Below, one piece after another: positions 33,380 to 44,419 of a stretch of DNA of 64,000 nucleotides. The notes under the pieces were generated by a model. The model was given only the letters and a program-made list of their open reading frames with translations. It searched no databases and was not told where the DNA came from. The number at the start of each line of letters is the position of its first letter. The first letter of the stretch is position 1. The stretch comes from VRUE01 sp963699215 (lineage in GTDB: Bacteria > Actinomycetota > Thermoleophilia > Solirubrobacterales > 70-9): positions 124,001 to 188,000 of the forward strand of contig OY969422.1 in NCBI GenBank assembly GCA_963699215.1, given 5' to 3'. The translations under genes were made by a program, and so were the position numbers.

Positions 33380-34341
33380 CTAGGCGCCGGCCTTTTCGGC
33401 AGCTGCTTCCGACTCTTCGAGCTGCTCTTCGGTCAGCGGGATGAAACCGACCGCTTCGGCGATGTCGTTGACGTTTTCGAGGTAGTAGTCGACGAACGCC
33501 TTCACCTCGGGCTTCTTCAGCGCCTGCTCGCTCGGGTAGATGAACAGCGGTCGGCTGAGCGGGGCGTAGGCGCCGTCCTGGGCGGTTTCGACCGACGGCG
33601 CGACGCAGCCTTTGCCGTTGTCGACTTCGAGCGCCTTCAGCTTGCCTTCGTTCTCCGTGTAGAAGGAGAAGCCGGCGTAGCCCATGCCGCCGGGCGCGCC
33701 CTCGACGCCGTTGACCGTGGCGTTGTCGTTCTCGCCGACGTTGTTGTAGTCCTTGCGAGTGACACCCTCTTCACCGTTGATCTCTTCGGTGAAGTAGTCG
33801 AAGGTGCCGGAGTCGGTGCCAGGACCGAAGAGCGCCAGCTCCTCGTCGAATTCCTCTTTCAGGCCAGGGATTTCACTCCAGTTGGAGATCTTCGAGTCCG
33901 GGCCCCAGACGGCGCTCAGCTGGTCGACGGTGAGGCAGCTGACCGGGTTCTCGTTGTTGATCATCACGGTCAGCGCGTCGGTGGCGACGTGGACCTCCTC
34001 GTAGCCGACCCCGTCTTTCTTGCAGGCTTCCACCTCTTCGGGCTCGATCGCGCGCGAAGCGTCGCTGATGTCGGTCTCGCCAGCGCAGAATTTTTCGAAG
34101 CCGCCGCCGGTGCCGGAGGTGCCGACGGTCACCTTGACGTCCGAGTTTTCCGCCTGGAACTGCTCGGCGATCGCCTACGGTCAGGGGCGCCACGGTGCTC
34201 GATCCGTCGATGCGGATCGATCCCGAGAGGTCGCCGCTGCCGCTACCACTCGCTGTCGTCGTCGCTGTCTCCGCAGGCCGCCACTCCAAGTGCCAGGACG
34301 GACACGCAGGCGACGATCGTGAGCCACTTAGAGCTAGTCAC
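33380..34341 (-). CDS. pstS: Phosphate-binding lipoprotein PstS (two frameshifts)
   Basis: Extracytoplasmic phosphate receptor of the Pst system. GTG 34341 begins a lipoprotein signal (SSKWLTIVACVSVLALGVAAC) with lipobox VAAC. The mature protein continues in a second frame with GSIRIDGSSTVAPLTV, and after another single-base shift near 34172 with KVTVGTSGTGGGFEKFCAGETDISDASRAI, the phosphate pocket, then FGPGTDSGTFDYFTEEI. The C-terminus is intact to 33380. An extra G at about 34243 and 34172 would account for both shifts. A PHO-box-like repeat lies about 105 nt upstream. It is the first gene of pstSCAB-phoU-ppx. Confidence 0.9.
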
Positions 34342-35296
34342 TCTGTCTCCTTCTCGTTTGTTCGACTCCGACTGCCGGCCCGAAGGCCGAGCTCGGCGCC
34401 ACCCTCGCAGCGACTTGTAGGCAGCTTGTTACCTGCCTGTATCGAGAATGTGAAAAAGATGTGAAAGAGGGAAACGGCCGGTTACGCCGCCGTGAGGTCG
34501 CCGCGAACCGGCTCCAGGTCGGCGCCGGGCGCCGGCGCCGGGGACGCGAGGGCGGCGCCGTCGGCGGCTCCGGATCGAAGCGGTAGCCGACGCCGAAGTG
34601 GGTGTGGATGTAGCTCCAGGACGGCGAGAGCTTCTCCAGCTTCTGGCGCAGCTTGCGGATGAAGACGTCGACCGAGCGATCGCCGTGCGCCATCGCGTAC
34701 CCCCAGACGCGCTGGTAGATCGCCTCGCGCTCGAGCACCTGGCCGGGCGAGTCGGCGAGCAGCTGCAGCAGCTCGAACTCGCGGCGGGTGAGGTCGAGGC
34801 TGACTTCGCCGACGAAGGCCTGGAAGCGGTCGGAGCGGATCTCCAGCTCGCCGGCGACGACGGGACCCGCTTCGGCCTGGGGGCGAGCGCGGCGGCGGCG
34901 GCGGGAGACCGCTTCGATCCGGGCGATCGCCTCTTCGGGATGACAGGGCTTGGTGATCCAGTCGTCGACTCCGAGCCGCAGGCCGCGCACCCGCTGGGCC
35001 ACGGTCGAGCGGGCGGTGCAGACGACCACGCCGAGGTCGGGAAGCATCCCGCAGATCCGCTCCAGGTAGGCCCAGGCGTCTTCGCCGAGGACGGCAGGGT
35101 CGATCAGCAGCGCGTTCAGCTTCATCGCCACCAGCTCCTCCGGCGGGATCGCGCCAGCGAGGGTCCGCTGCTGCCAGCCGGCCGCTTCGGTGCGCTTCGC
35201 CAGCACGGTGACGAAACCGCTGTCGTCATCGATGACCGCGAGCCTGATGGTCTGCTGTGAGTTCACGATTGGCGGCGCCGCTGTGGCGGAGGGCAC
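34334..35296 (-). CDS. PhoB/PhoP-type winged-helix response regulator
   Basis: DNA-binding response regulator, probably for phosphate starvation. The receiver domain has the acidic pair in LAVIDDDSG, the phosphoacceptor Asp in ALLIDPAVLG, the Thr in VVVCTARST and the Lys in WITKPCHP. The OmpR-type winged helix has SLDLTRREFELLQLLADSPGQVLERE, YQRVWGY, DRSVDVFIRKLRQKLE and FGVGYRF. The frame as read runs on to 34334, but a one-base shift near 34568 gives a stop at 34482, which would leave the PHO box and pstS leader noncoding; I think that shorter end more likely. No sensor kinase gene is in the window. Start GTG 35296 or GTG 35266. Confidence 0.85.
   Translation of the reverse strand: MPSATAAPPIVNSQQTIRLAVIDDDSGFVTVLAKRTEAAGWQQRTLAGAIPPEELVAMKLNALLIDPAVLGEDAWAYLERICGMLPDLGVVVCTARSTVAQRVRGLRLGVDDWITKPCHPEEAIARIEAVSRRRRRARPQAEAGPVVAGELEIRSDRFQAFVGEVSLDLTRREFELLQLLADSPGQVLEREAIYQRVWGYAMAHGDRSVDVFIRKLRQKLEKLSPSWSYIHTHFGVGYRFDPEPPTAPPSRPRRRRPAPTWSRFAATSRRRNRPFPSFTSFSHSRYRQVTSCLQVAARVAPSSAFGPAVGVEQTRRRQSD
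34445..34466 (-). promoter_or_regulatory. PHO-box-like 11-bp direct repeat upstream of pstS
   Basis: Minus-strand TTTCACATCTT then TTTCACATTCT in perfect 11-nt register, about 105 nt before the pstS start. The known actinobacterial PHO box is two 11-bp direct repeats of a TTCAC-type core bound by PhoP. Position and architecture make this the likely phosphate-control site of the pst operon. Confidence 0.72.
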
Positions 35297-35380
35297 ATCG
35301 TCTCAGAGGATCTGCCCATGCCCGTCAGACAGCGCGATTGTATGCACACCCACCGTCGGACAGTTGGACGAAATCCCTGC

Positions 35381-35402
35381 TTTCACAGGATTTTCACAAG
35401 AC
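35381..35402 (+). promoter_or_regulatory. Second PHO-box-like direct repeat, upstream of the regulator gene
   Basis: TTTCACAGGAT followed by TTTCACAAGAC, again in 11-nt register, 85-106 nt upstream of the response-regulator start and in the opposite orientation to it. It shares TTTCACA with the pstS site. Autoregulation of the regulator gene is inferred. The rest of 35297-35567 holds only the hairpin at 35521-35551. Confidence 0.62.
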
Positions 35403-35520
35403 GAAACCCGTAATTTGCGCGAAGCGGGCCTCGGAGTCGTATCCAGGGCTTATCGGAATGTTCACCCGCAGCCTCTCCCCGGCGGGCAATATGGAGTCCT
35501 CACGAGACTCCTCTCTCGTC

Positions 35521-35551
35521 GCAAGCGGCCCACCTGCCCTGGGCCGCTTGC
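35521..35551. terminator. Terminator hairpin downstream of uppP
   Basis: A perfect 12-bp stem, GCAAGCGGCCCA / TGGGCCGCTTGC, with a 7-nt loop, 17 nt after the uppP stop on the minus strand. It separates uppP from the regulator and pst genes. Short T-containing flanks (TCTTC) exist on the plus side only; factor-independent action is plausible but not certain. Confidence 0.7.
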
Positions 35552-35567
35552 TCTTCTAGGAACCCCT

Positions 35568-36410
35568 CTAGAAGGTGGCCGGGCGCAGGCCGGTGGCGAT
35601 GATCAGGAGGATCGCTGCACCCGCCGCGTAGCGGTAGTAGACGAAGGGGGCGTAGGACACGGTCCGGACCAGCCGCAGCAGGAAGGCGATCGCCAGGTAG
35701 CCGGAGACGGCGGCGGCGACCGTGCCGACGATCATCGGCTCGACGACGCCGTCGGGCAGGCCATCGCGGATCGCCCCGATCGCCGAGAACACCGTCGCCC
35801 CGAAGACGATCGGGATCAGCAGTAGGAAGGAGAAGCGGGCGGCGCTGTCGCGGTCGAGCCCCAGGTAGCGGGCGGCGGTGATCGTGATCCCCGAGCGCGA
35901 GGTGCCCGGCGCCAGGGCCAGCACCTGGGCAAGTCCGATGTAGAGGCCGTCCTTGATCGTCGATCCCCCCAGCGCCCTGCGCTGGGGGAGGCGATCGGCG
36001 TGCAGGAGGAGGGCGCCGAAGACGATCAGCTGGATCGCGATCATCCACGGCTCGCCCAGGTTGTCGGCGATGAAGTCGGAGCCAAGGCCACCGGCGATCA
36101 CCGCCGGGATCGTTCCGACGGCGATCGCCACCGAGAGACGCTGGTCCGGCGTCTCGATCCCGCGCCGCGCGACCGCCGCGAGAAAGCCGCGAGTCAGGGC
36201 GACGACCTCGCGCCGGAAGTAGGCGATCGCGGCGATCAACGTTCCCGCGTGGAGGGCCACGTCGAAGGTCTTGTTGAACTGCTCGTTTTCGAGCAGGAAG
36301 GTGTAGTCCTGCAGCCAGGGGACGATGATCAGGTGGCCCGAGGAGGAGATCGGCAGGAACTCGGTCAGCCCCTGGACGATCCCCAGCAGCAGGGCCTCTA
36401 GCTCAGACAT
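35568..36410 (-). CDS. uppP: Undecaprenyl-diphosphatase
   Basis: Integral membrane phosphatase that recycles undecaprenyl pyrophosphate for cell-wall synthesis and confers bacitracin tolerance. The 280-residue protein shows the (E/Q)-rich motif LLLGIVQGLTEFLPISSSGHLI at the N-terminus and the second PGTSRSGITITAARYLGL motif, with about eight membrane helices. Length and motifs match the BacA/UppP family. Start is ATG 36410. It faces a small plus-strand membrane-protein gene across about 80 nt and is followed by a strong hairpin. Confidence 0.94.
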   Translation of the reverse strand: MSELEALLLGIVQGLTEFLPISSSGHLIIVPWLQDYTFLLENEQFNKTFDVALHAGTLIAAIAYFRREVVALTRGFLAAVARRGIETPDQRLSVAIAVGTIPAVIAGGLGSDFIADNLGEPWMIAIQLIVFGALLLHADRLPQRRALGGSTIKDGLYIGLAQVLALAPGTSRSGITITAARYLGLDRDSAARFSFLLLIPIVFGATVFSAIGAIRDGLPDGVVEPMIVGTVAAAVSGYLAIAFLLRLVRTVSYAPFVYYRYAAGAAILLIIATGLRPATF

Positions 36411-36490
36411 GGCGGCGCATCCTATGGAAGCGACTAGAGGGAGCCTGAAGCGGCCCCTAGCCGCCGGCCCAGTCCGCTAGATTGCCAGGC

Positions 36491-36748
36491 GTGAGTTCGC
36501 CTTCTCGTCGTACCCGGATCGTCTCCGCCCTCTTCGCGGCGCTGACGATGCTGCTGCTGGCGGCGCCCGCGGCGCTGGCTGAGAACGGCGAGGGCCTGGC
36601 GGGCCGCGTCACCGACAAGACGGTGACCTTCTTCTGCTTCGGCGTGATCGCCTTCTTCGCGATCCTGGTCATCGTCCTCTCGCTGATCCAGGGACGGCTG
36701 GAGAAGCGCAAGGAAATGCGCCAGCACGACCTCAGCCGCTTCGGCTAG
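36491..36748 (+). CDS. Small membrane protein with signal peptide, unknown function
   Basis: An 85-residue protein from GTG 36491 (TTG 36482 is also possible). RIVSALFAALTMLLLAAPAALA is a signal peptide or first helix with an A-L-A cleavage site, followed by ENGEGLAGRVTDKTVTF, a second helix FFCFGVIAFFAILVIVLSLIQG and a charged tail LEKRKEMRQHDLSRFG. No family is recognised. The C-terminus overlaps the converging HD-domain gene by 4 nt. Confidence 0.65.
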   Translation: MSSPSRRTRIVSALFAALTMLLLAAPAALAENGEGLAGRVTDKTVTFFCFGVIAFFAILVIVLSLIQGRLEKRKEMRQHDLSRFG

Positions 36749-37595
36749 TCCAGCCTGAAGCCGGTCAGCAGGCGTTTCTCGGTCTCGCCCTCGATCTTGG
36801 CGACGACTTCGACCCGTCCCTCCAGCGGGGTGTCGCGGATCTTCGTCGCGAGCAGGTCGTCGACCTGGAAGATCCCGGCCGAGTTGTTGAGGTCGATCTC
36901 GATCCGCAGCGGCCGCTCCTCTCCCGTCTCGATCCGCACCTCGTCGATCGCGGCGGCCGAGATCGAGTGGATCCCCTCCTGGCCCGCCTCGAGCGGGATC
37001 CGCGTGCGCCCCTGGGCCATGTCGAGCGCGTCGGCGACGCGGACCACACCGGCCTCCAGCGTGTAGGGCTCGCCGCGACGCCGGTGGCCGATGATCGCGT
37101 GCAGGATCTCCGAGGCGACGATCGTGCGCTCCGGCTCGGCAGTAGGGCTCGGCGTAGGAGGAATTCGAGGGCGCCGTTGGCGAGGAAGAGGCTGTAGGCC
37201 TCGTGGTCGACGCGGTGGATCGACATGCCGACGTCGTGCAGGAGGGCGCCGCCGGCGACCACCACCTCGGCGTCGCGCACCGACATCCCGTGGTCGGCGA
37301 CGACCGCCGGCTCCACCCCTGCCTTGACCAGCAGGCGGAGCAGGCGCAGGGAGATGTTGAGGACGATCTGGGTGTGGACCCAGGAGTGGTCCGACATCCC
37401 CAGCCGTTCGGCGTGGACCTGCGCCATGTACCACCAGGTGCGCACCTGCTCGTCGCCGTTGACCGCCTCCAGGAACTGCTCCAGCTTGCGGTTGCCGCGG
37501 GTCGGCGCCCGCATCCACGCCTCGGCTATCGCCTCCTCCGGCGGCTTGCGACTGGGTCCCTGCGGGTCCGGCGCGGGGATTGCCTCGTCGTTCAT
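36745..37595 (-). CDS. HD-domain phosphohydrolase (frameshift near 37140)
   Basis: A metal-dependent phosphohydrolase of about 280 residues. The N-terminal frame from ATG 37595 contains MSDHSWVHTQIVLNISLRLL, GGALLHDVGMSIHRVDHEAYS, the H...HD...D ligands of HD domains. The other frame continues ERTIVASEILHAIIGHRRRGEPYTLEAGVVRVADALDM and ends KIEGETEKRLLTGFRLD. The junction around 37135-37165 needs one or two base corrections. The substrate (nucleotide or cyclic nucleotide) is unknown. The stop overlaps the converging small membrane-protein gene by 4 nt. Confidence 0.8.
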
Positions 37596-37722
37596 GCAAG
37601 CCATCGTAGGAAGAGGGTCGGGCATCCCCCCGGCGGAACCCGCGTCGAATCGCTCGGCCAGGGCGCAAATCTCGCCGGCTCACAAGTTCCGGCGGGGGAA
37701 CCCGACCTCTTCCTCCAACGAG

Positions 37723-38229
37723 CTAGCCGCAGACGGGCCAGGGGCTGGAGCCGGACTGCGCGTAGAGGAGGGCGGCGCGGTAGTCCTGCTCGTCCTCGGG
37801 GGCTGCCGCAGGGTCGCCGGAGCCACCTACCGAAGCCCAGGTTTCGAAGCTGAACTGGTACTTGCCGCGGTAGCTGCCGTCGGAGCTGACAGCCGTCGGG
37901 TCGCCGCCCGACTCGCAGGAAGCGATCGCTTCCAGGGTCGCCATCGAGACGCCGCCCGGGAGCGTCGCGAAGGCTTCCTCTCGTTCGCGCTGAATGCGGG
38001 CGCGACGGGCGGCATGGATGCGCTTGACCGCGGCGTGCATCTCGTGGTGCAGGCGCGGGCCGCGGAGGAGCAGCGTCATGCTGACGGCCGGCCTCGCGTC
38101 GGCCAGGCCGACTCGCCGCTCGGAGGAATCTGACGGCGGCGCGTCCTCCGGGGTGGCGGCAAGGGCCATCGCGGGGAAGGCGACGATCAGTGCAAGGGCA
38201 AGAGCTGAATATGTGCGTTTGGTGAGCAA
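37723..38229 (-). CDS. Secreted Rpf-like transglycosylase-domain protein
   Basis: A 168-residue exported protein. The signal peptide SALALALIVAFPAMALA is followed by a helical region rich in Arg/Glu and a C-terminal resuscitation-promoting-factor-like transglycosylase domain of about 70 residues: IASCESGGDPTAVSSDGSYRGKYQFSFETWASVGG, with the catalytic Glu in C-E-S-G-G, and a terminal WPVCG whose Cys probably pairs with the first. Rpf-like enzymes cleave peptidoglycan during regrowth. The start is TTG 38229. A small inverted repeat GTGCG-CATT-CGCAC lies upstream at about 38295. Confidence 0.87.
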   Translation of the reverse strand: MLTKRTYSALALALIVAFPAMALAATPEDAPPSDSSERRVGLADARPAVSMTLLLRGPRLHHEMHAAVKRIHAARRARIQREREEAFATLPGGVSMATLEAIASCESGGDPTAVSSDGSYRGKYQFSFETWASVGGSGDPAAAPEDEQDYRAALLYAQSGSSPWPVCG

Positions 38230-38357
38230 GCGCGGAACCGTGGCGAGGTTCGAAGTGCGCCAAGGTGACCGCGCTCACACAGAGACCGGAGTGAGTGCGC
38301 ATTCGCACTAGGTCAGGCGTGAATCGCGCGTGTCAGCTGCAGCCGCTGAACACGATC

Positions 38358-39241
38358 GTGCGCGCAAACACGCGATCATCCCCGCATCGCCGGCCCACCC
38401 CCCACCTCGCGCCTGCTCCTCGCCTGCCCCGATCAGCCCGGCCTGATCGCCGCGGTCAGCGGCTTCCTCGCCGACGCCGGGCGCAACATCCTCGACGCCG
38501 ACCAGCACTCGAGCCGCGAGGGGCGCTTCTTCATGCGGATGGTCTTCGACCCGGCTCCGGAGGAGGAGCGGCAGACGCTCTACCGCCGCTTCGCGGAGGA
38601 GATAGCCGAGCCGTTGCGGATGGAGCACCGCTTCGCCGAGTCGAGCGAGCGCAAGCGGGTGGCGATCATGGTCTCGCGCGAAGACCACTGCCTCTCCGAC
38701 CTGCTCTGGCGCTGGCGCAGCGGCGAGCTGGGCGCCGAGGTCGTCGCCGTCGTCTCCAACCATCCCGATCACGCCGAGCCAGGTCGAGTCGCTCGGCCTC
38801 CCCTACCACCACGTGCCGGTCGAGGACGGCGAGCGGGCCACCGCCGAGGCGCAGGTCCTGGAGCTGCTCGGCGGCGAGATCGACCTGCTCGTCCTCGCCC
38901 GCTACATGCAGATCCTCTCGGCCGACTTCCTGCGCGGGCTCGGAGCGCCGGCGATCAACATCCACCACAGCTTCCTGCCCGCCTTCGTCGGCGCCGATCC
39001 CTACGCCCGCGCCCACGAGCGCGGCGTCAAGCTGATCGGCGCCACCGCCCACTACGTCACCGAGGAGCTCGACGCCGGGCCGATCATCGACCAGGACGTG
39101 ACCCGGGTCAGCCACCGCGACGAGGTCGACGACCTGATGCGGATCGGCCGCGACATCGAGCGCCTGGTCCTCGCCCGCGCCGTGATGGCGCACCTCGACG
39201 ACCGCGTCCTGCTCGACGGCGATCGAACCATCGTCTTCTGA
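38358..39241 (+). CDS. purU: Formyltetrahydrofolate deformylase (frameshifted)
   Basis: Hydrolyses 10-formyl-THF to THF and formate, feeding purine synthesis and one-carbon balance. The N-terminal ACT domain reads SRLLLACPDQPGLIAAVSGFLADAGRNILDADQHS and RFFMRMVFD. The formyltransferase-like domain continues VAIMVSREDHCLSDLLWRW and, after a one-base shift near 38780, LGLPYHHVPVEDGE, MQILSADFLRG, the catalytic NIHHSFLPAF and HYVTEELDAGPII. No start codon exists in the first frame; GTG 38358 with a slip in the run of six C near 38390 would supply one. I treat this as an intact gene with two sequence errors. Confidence 0.88.
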
Positions 39242-39285
39242 GCCGTCCTGGCTAGTCAGCCAGTTTTCCCGCTAAGGTGCAGCCG

Positions 39286-40612
39286 ATGGAGCAGGCGACC
39301 CTCTCCCGTCCCCCCGCCGCGATCGAGCCGGCGCGGTTCCCGCCCGGGACCAGGCTGCCGGCCCTCGCCCAGGTCGGCCTCTACGCGCGCGATCCGCTCG
39401 GCTTCCTGATCCGCTTCCAGCGCCGCTACGGCGATGTCTTCACCGTCTCTTTCCCGTTCTACCGCCGGCTCGTCTACGTCGCCGACCCGGCCCTGGTCAA
39501 AGAGCTCTTCACCACCTCCCCCGAGCAGGCGCACGCGGGCGAGGCCAACGCGACGGTGCTCGAGCCGGCGCTCGGCCCCAACTCGGTCCTCACCCTCGAC
39601 GAGGCGCCCCACATGCGCCAGCGCAAGCTGCTGCTGCCGCCCTTCCACGGCGAGCGGATCCAGCGCTACGGCGAGCTGATCCGCGAGGTCACCCTGAAGG
39701 AGATGGAGAGCTGGCCGGTCGGCGAGCCATTCGCGCTGCGCCCCCACACGCAACGGATCACGCTGGCGGTGATCATGCGCGCCGTCTTCGGCGTCCACGA
39801 CGAGGAGCGGCTGAGCCGCTTCGAGGGGCTGATCGAGACCTTCGCCGCGCGGGTGAACATGATCACCTCCTTCCCGCCGCTGCGCCGCAATCTCGGCCGC
39901 TGGAGCCCGTGGACACGCTTCGTCGCTGCCCGCGAGGCGCTCGACGCCTTCATCTACGAAGAGATCGCGCTGCGCCGCGCCGAGAACGCCGGCCGGGAGG
40001 GCGAGCCCGACGACGTGCTCTCGCTGCTGATGGCCGCGCGGCACGACGACGGCAGCCCGATGAGCGACGCGGAACTGCGCGACGAGCTGGTCACGATCCT
40101 CGGCGCCGGGCACGAGACGACGGCGACGGGGCTGGCCTGGGCGATGGAGCGGCTGCTGCGCAACCCGCGCGTGCTCGCCCGACTGCGCGACTCGGTCGCC
40201 GCCGGCGAGGACGAGTACCTCGACGCGACGATCAAGGAGACGCTGCGGGCCCGGCCGGTGATCGTCGACGTCGCCCGCAAGCTGACCGAGCCGAAGGCGA
40301 TCGGCGGCTACGAGCTGCCGGCCGGGACCTTCGTCATGGCGGCGATCGCCGCCCTCCACTACCGCGAGGACCTCTTCCCCGACCCGGACGAGTTCAGGCC
40401 CGAGCGCTTCCTCGACGGCAAGGCCGACACCTACAGCTGGATCCCCTTCGGCGGCGGCGTGCGGCGCTGCATCGGCGCCGCCTTCGCCGAATACGAGATG
40501 CGGGTCGTGCTGCGGGCGATCCTCGAGCGGGCCGAGCTGAGCGCCCCCGATCCGAAGCCGGAAAAGGTCAAGGTCCGCAACATCACCTTGGCCCCGGCCA
40601 AGGGCACGCTGG

Positions 40613-40638
<26 letters not shown>
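39286..40638 (+). CDS. Cytochrome P450
   Basis: A 450-residue haem-thiolate monooxygenase. Diagnostic are the I-helix AGHETTATGLAW, the K-helix E-x-x-R in IKETLRARP, the PERF-type region FRPERFLDGKADTYSWIPFGGG and the haem-binding FGGGVRRCIGAAFAEYEM. The N-terminus lacks a membrane anchor, so it is a soluble class with external ferredoxin partners, none of which is nearby. A GTG nine nt upstream is an alternative start. The 3' end overlaps the converging ABC-F gene by 26 nt. The substrate is unknown. Confidence 0.93.
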
Positions 40639-42524
<1,886 letters not shown>

Positions 42525-42566
42525 TCGGATTCTCGTTGTGTGGGCCGGCCGGCGGGGAATCGCCGC

Positions 42567-43250
42567 TCAGGCGATCAGCGTGATCGCGCCGCGCGCGATC
42601 AACAGGATGCCGACGATCGCCGCTCCTCGCACCGCCCAGCCGCGGCCATGCTCGCGCAGCGCCCGCTTGAACCGCTCGACCGCCTTCGGCGTCCACTCCG
42701 GCGCCAGCAGGTAGCAGAGCAGCGGCACCTCCAGCAGCATCAGCATGATCGCGTTGAAGGCGAGGATCACGGCAACGGTCGCCGGGTCGGCGAGGTTCTC
42801 GTCGGCGATCCGGTAGAGGGCGGTGATGTAGGTGGCGCCCGGCAGCGTCAGCAGCGCGCCGACGACGAAGGTCGTGCGGGCCGATCCGCGGTCGAGAGCC
42901 CGCTGCCAGCGCGGCGGCCCCTCGGAGCCCTTCGCCGCCTTGCGCTCGCGCCGCCGCTCGACCAGCCGCCGGTCGCGCCCGCTGCCGAGCACGAAGGCGA
43001 TCGTCAGCGCGAGGAAGCCGAGGGCGAGGTCGGCGCCGGGACCGAGCGTCGTCTGCGTCGTGTGAACCAGGCCGGAGTGGCGCAAGGTGAAGACGATCAG
43101 GAGGCCGAGGGTGACGCTGGTCATCGCCGCGCCGAGCAGGTAGCCGAGTAGCAGCCGCTTCGGGTGCGGCAGCACCAGCATCACCGTCGTCGCCGCCAAC
43201 AAGGTCGGATAGAGCGCCGCCAGGAAAGCGAGAAAGAAGACGTCCCCCAC
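42567..43250 (-). CDS. GAP/Sap family membrane transporter-like protein
   Basis: A 227-residue membrane protein of the actinobacterial GAP (Sap, sulfolipid-1-addressing) family. About six helices are visible: FFLAFLAALYPTLLAATTVMLVL, LLGYLLGAAMTSVTLGLLIVF, ADLALGFLALTIAFVLGSG, a cytoplasmic basic loop (RDRRLVERRRERKAAKG), TTFVVGALLTLPGATYITALYRI, VAVILAFNAIMLMLLEVPLLCYLL and a C-terminal AAIVGILLIARGAITLI. Relatives export lipids or resemble LysE-type exporters; the cargo here is unknown. It lies about 40 nt upstream of the ABC-F gene on the same strand. Confidence 0.75.
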   Translation of the reverse strand: MGDVFFLAFLAALYPTLLAATTVMLVLPHPKRLLLGYLLGAAMTSVTLGLLIVFTLRHSGLVHTTQTTLGPGADLALGFLALTIAFVLGSGRDRRLVERRRERKAAKGSEGPPRWQRALDRGSARTTFVVGALLTLPGATYITALYRIADENLADPATVAVILAFNAIMLMLLEVPLLCYLLAPEWTPKAVERFKRALREHGRGWAVRGAAIVGILLIARGAITLIA

Positions 43251-43266
43251 GGCGCGACCCTAAACG

Positions 43267-43806
43267 TCAGGCGAGGTGCTTGGCGGCGATCTGGTCGATC
43301 GTGCCCTTGGTCCTGACCGTCGTCGGGCCGAGGGCCGCCTCGATCACCTTCCACTCCAGCTCGGATTCGGAGATGCCGCCGCTGGGGAGCCAGTAGAGCT
43401 CGCGGGCCTCTATCGCGAGGCGATCGGCGTCGGTCGACATCGCCAGCGCCTTGCCTGCGGCTGCCGCAGGCGGCTTCTTCACGAGCAGCGCCACCTGGAG
43501 CTTGCCCTTCGAGGCGGCGAGGAGCTTCGCGGCGAAGGGCTCGTTCGCGGCGATCGCCGACACCTCCTTCGCCGCGCGCAGGAAGACCGGGACCTCGTAG
43601 CCGAGTGCATCGGCAAGACCGCTTTCGAGCCGTGCGCTCAGCTTCCCGGCCGGCTCCCCCTCGCCGGCGAAGATCACGTTGCCGCTGGCGCGGAAGGTGG
43701 CGACGTCCTCGCAGCCGAGCGCCTCGAAATGGGAACGCAGATCCGCGTTGGCGATCCGCCGCCCGCCGAGGTTCATCCCCCGCAGAAAGGCGACGAAGCG
43801 ATCCAT
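43267..43806 (-). CDS. DUF1697 family protein
   Basis: A 179-residue protein of the widespread DUF1697 family. The characteristic N-terminus RFVAFLRGMNLGGRRIANADLRSHFEALG and FRASGNVIFAGEGEP is followed by GYEVPVFLRAAKE and ends TVRTKGTIDQIAA. Members have a ferredoxin-like fold and no established function. It is transcribed away from the plus-strand peroxiredoxin gene, whose start lies 38 nt away, and is followed by the GAP-family gene after 16 nt. Confidence 0.88.
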   Translation of the reverse strand: MDRFVAFLRGMNLGGRRIANADLRSHFEALGCEDVATFRASGNVIFAGEGEPAGKLSARLESGLADALGYEVPVFLRAAKEVSAIAANEPFAAKLLAASKGKLQVALLVKKPPAAAAGKALAMSTDADRLAIEARELYWLPSGGISESELEWKVIEAALGPTTVRTKGTIDQIAAKHLA

Positions 43807-43843
43807 GCATCCAGCCTACTTCTGGCGGTGGGAGGATTGGCCG

Positions 43844-44410
43844 ATGAGCGTCGACTACGGGAGCCTTCCGCCCGATCTGCCCGTCCCGCTGGACGACGGC
43901 GCCGCCGATCGCCTCGCGGGGATGGACCTGCCGGCGCTGACGCTGCCGTCGACGCAGGGCGGCGACCTGGAGCTGGCCGAGCTGGCGGGCGGGCGGCTCG
44001 TCGCCTACGTGTATCCGCGCACCGGCGTGCCGGGGCAACCCTCGCCGCCGGGCTGGGACGAGATCCCCGGCGCGCGCGGCTGCACGCCGCAGAGCTGCGC
44101 CTTTCGCGACACGCTCGCCGAGTTCGCCGCCTTCGACGCGGTGGTCGTGGGGATCAGCGCGCAGGGGCCCGCCGAGCAGCGTGAGTTCGCCGCCCGCGAG
44201 CACATCCCCTTCCCGCTGCTCAGCGACGCCGGGCTGGCGCTGGCGGGAGCGCTGCGACTGCCCATCTTCGAGGTGGAGGGGGCGACCCTCTACAAGCGCC
44301 TCACCTTCGTCGCCGAGGCCGGCCGGGTCGTCAAGGTCTTCTACCCCGTCTTCCCACCCGACCGCAACGCCGCCGAGGTCCTTGCCTGGCTGGCGGACCG
44401 CGGCGGCTGA
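43844..44410 (+). CDS. Peroxiredoxin / redoxin-domain protein
   Basis: A 188-residue thioredoxin-fold peroxidase. The AhpC/TSA pattern is visible: MDLPALTLPSTQGGDLELAEL, RLVAYVYPRTGVPG, then RGCTPQSCAFRDTLAEF holding a C-x4-C pair, VVVGISAQGPAEQREFA and LLSDAGLALAGALRLP. The catalytic segment is offset by a 12-residue insertion compared with classical Bcp, a variant seen in other redoxins. A GGAGG ribosome binding site precedes ATG 43844. The gene ends 10 nt before the 3' end of tmRNA, which converges on it. Confidence 0.87.
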   Translation: MSVDYGSLPPDLPVPLDDGAADRLAGMDLPALTLPSTQGGDLELAELAGGRLVAYVYPRTGVPGQPSPPGWDEIPGARGCTPQSCAFRDTLAEFAAFDAVVVGISAQGPAEQREFAAREHIPFPLLSDAGLALAGALRLPIFEVEGATLYKRLTFVAEAGRVVKVFYPVFPPDRNAAEVLAWLADRGG

Positions 44411-44419
44411 GCGGATCGA

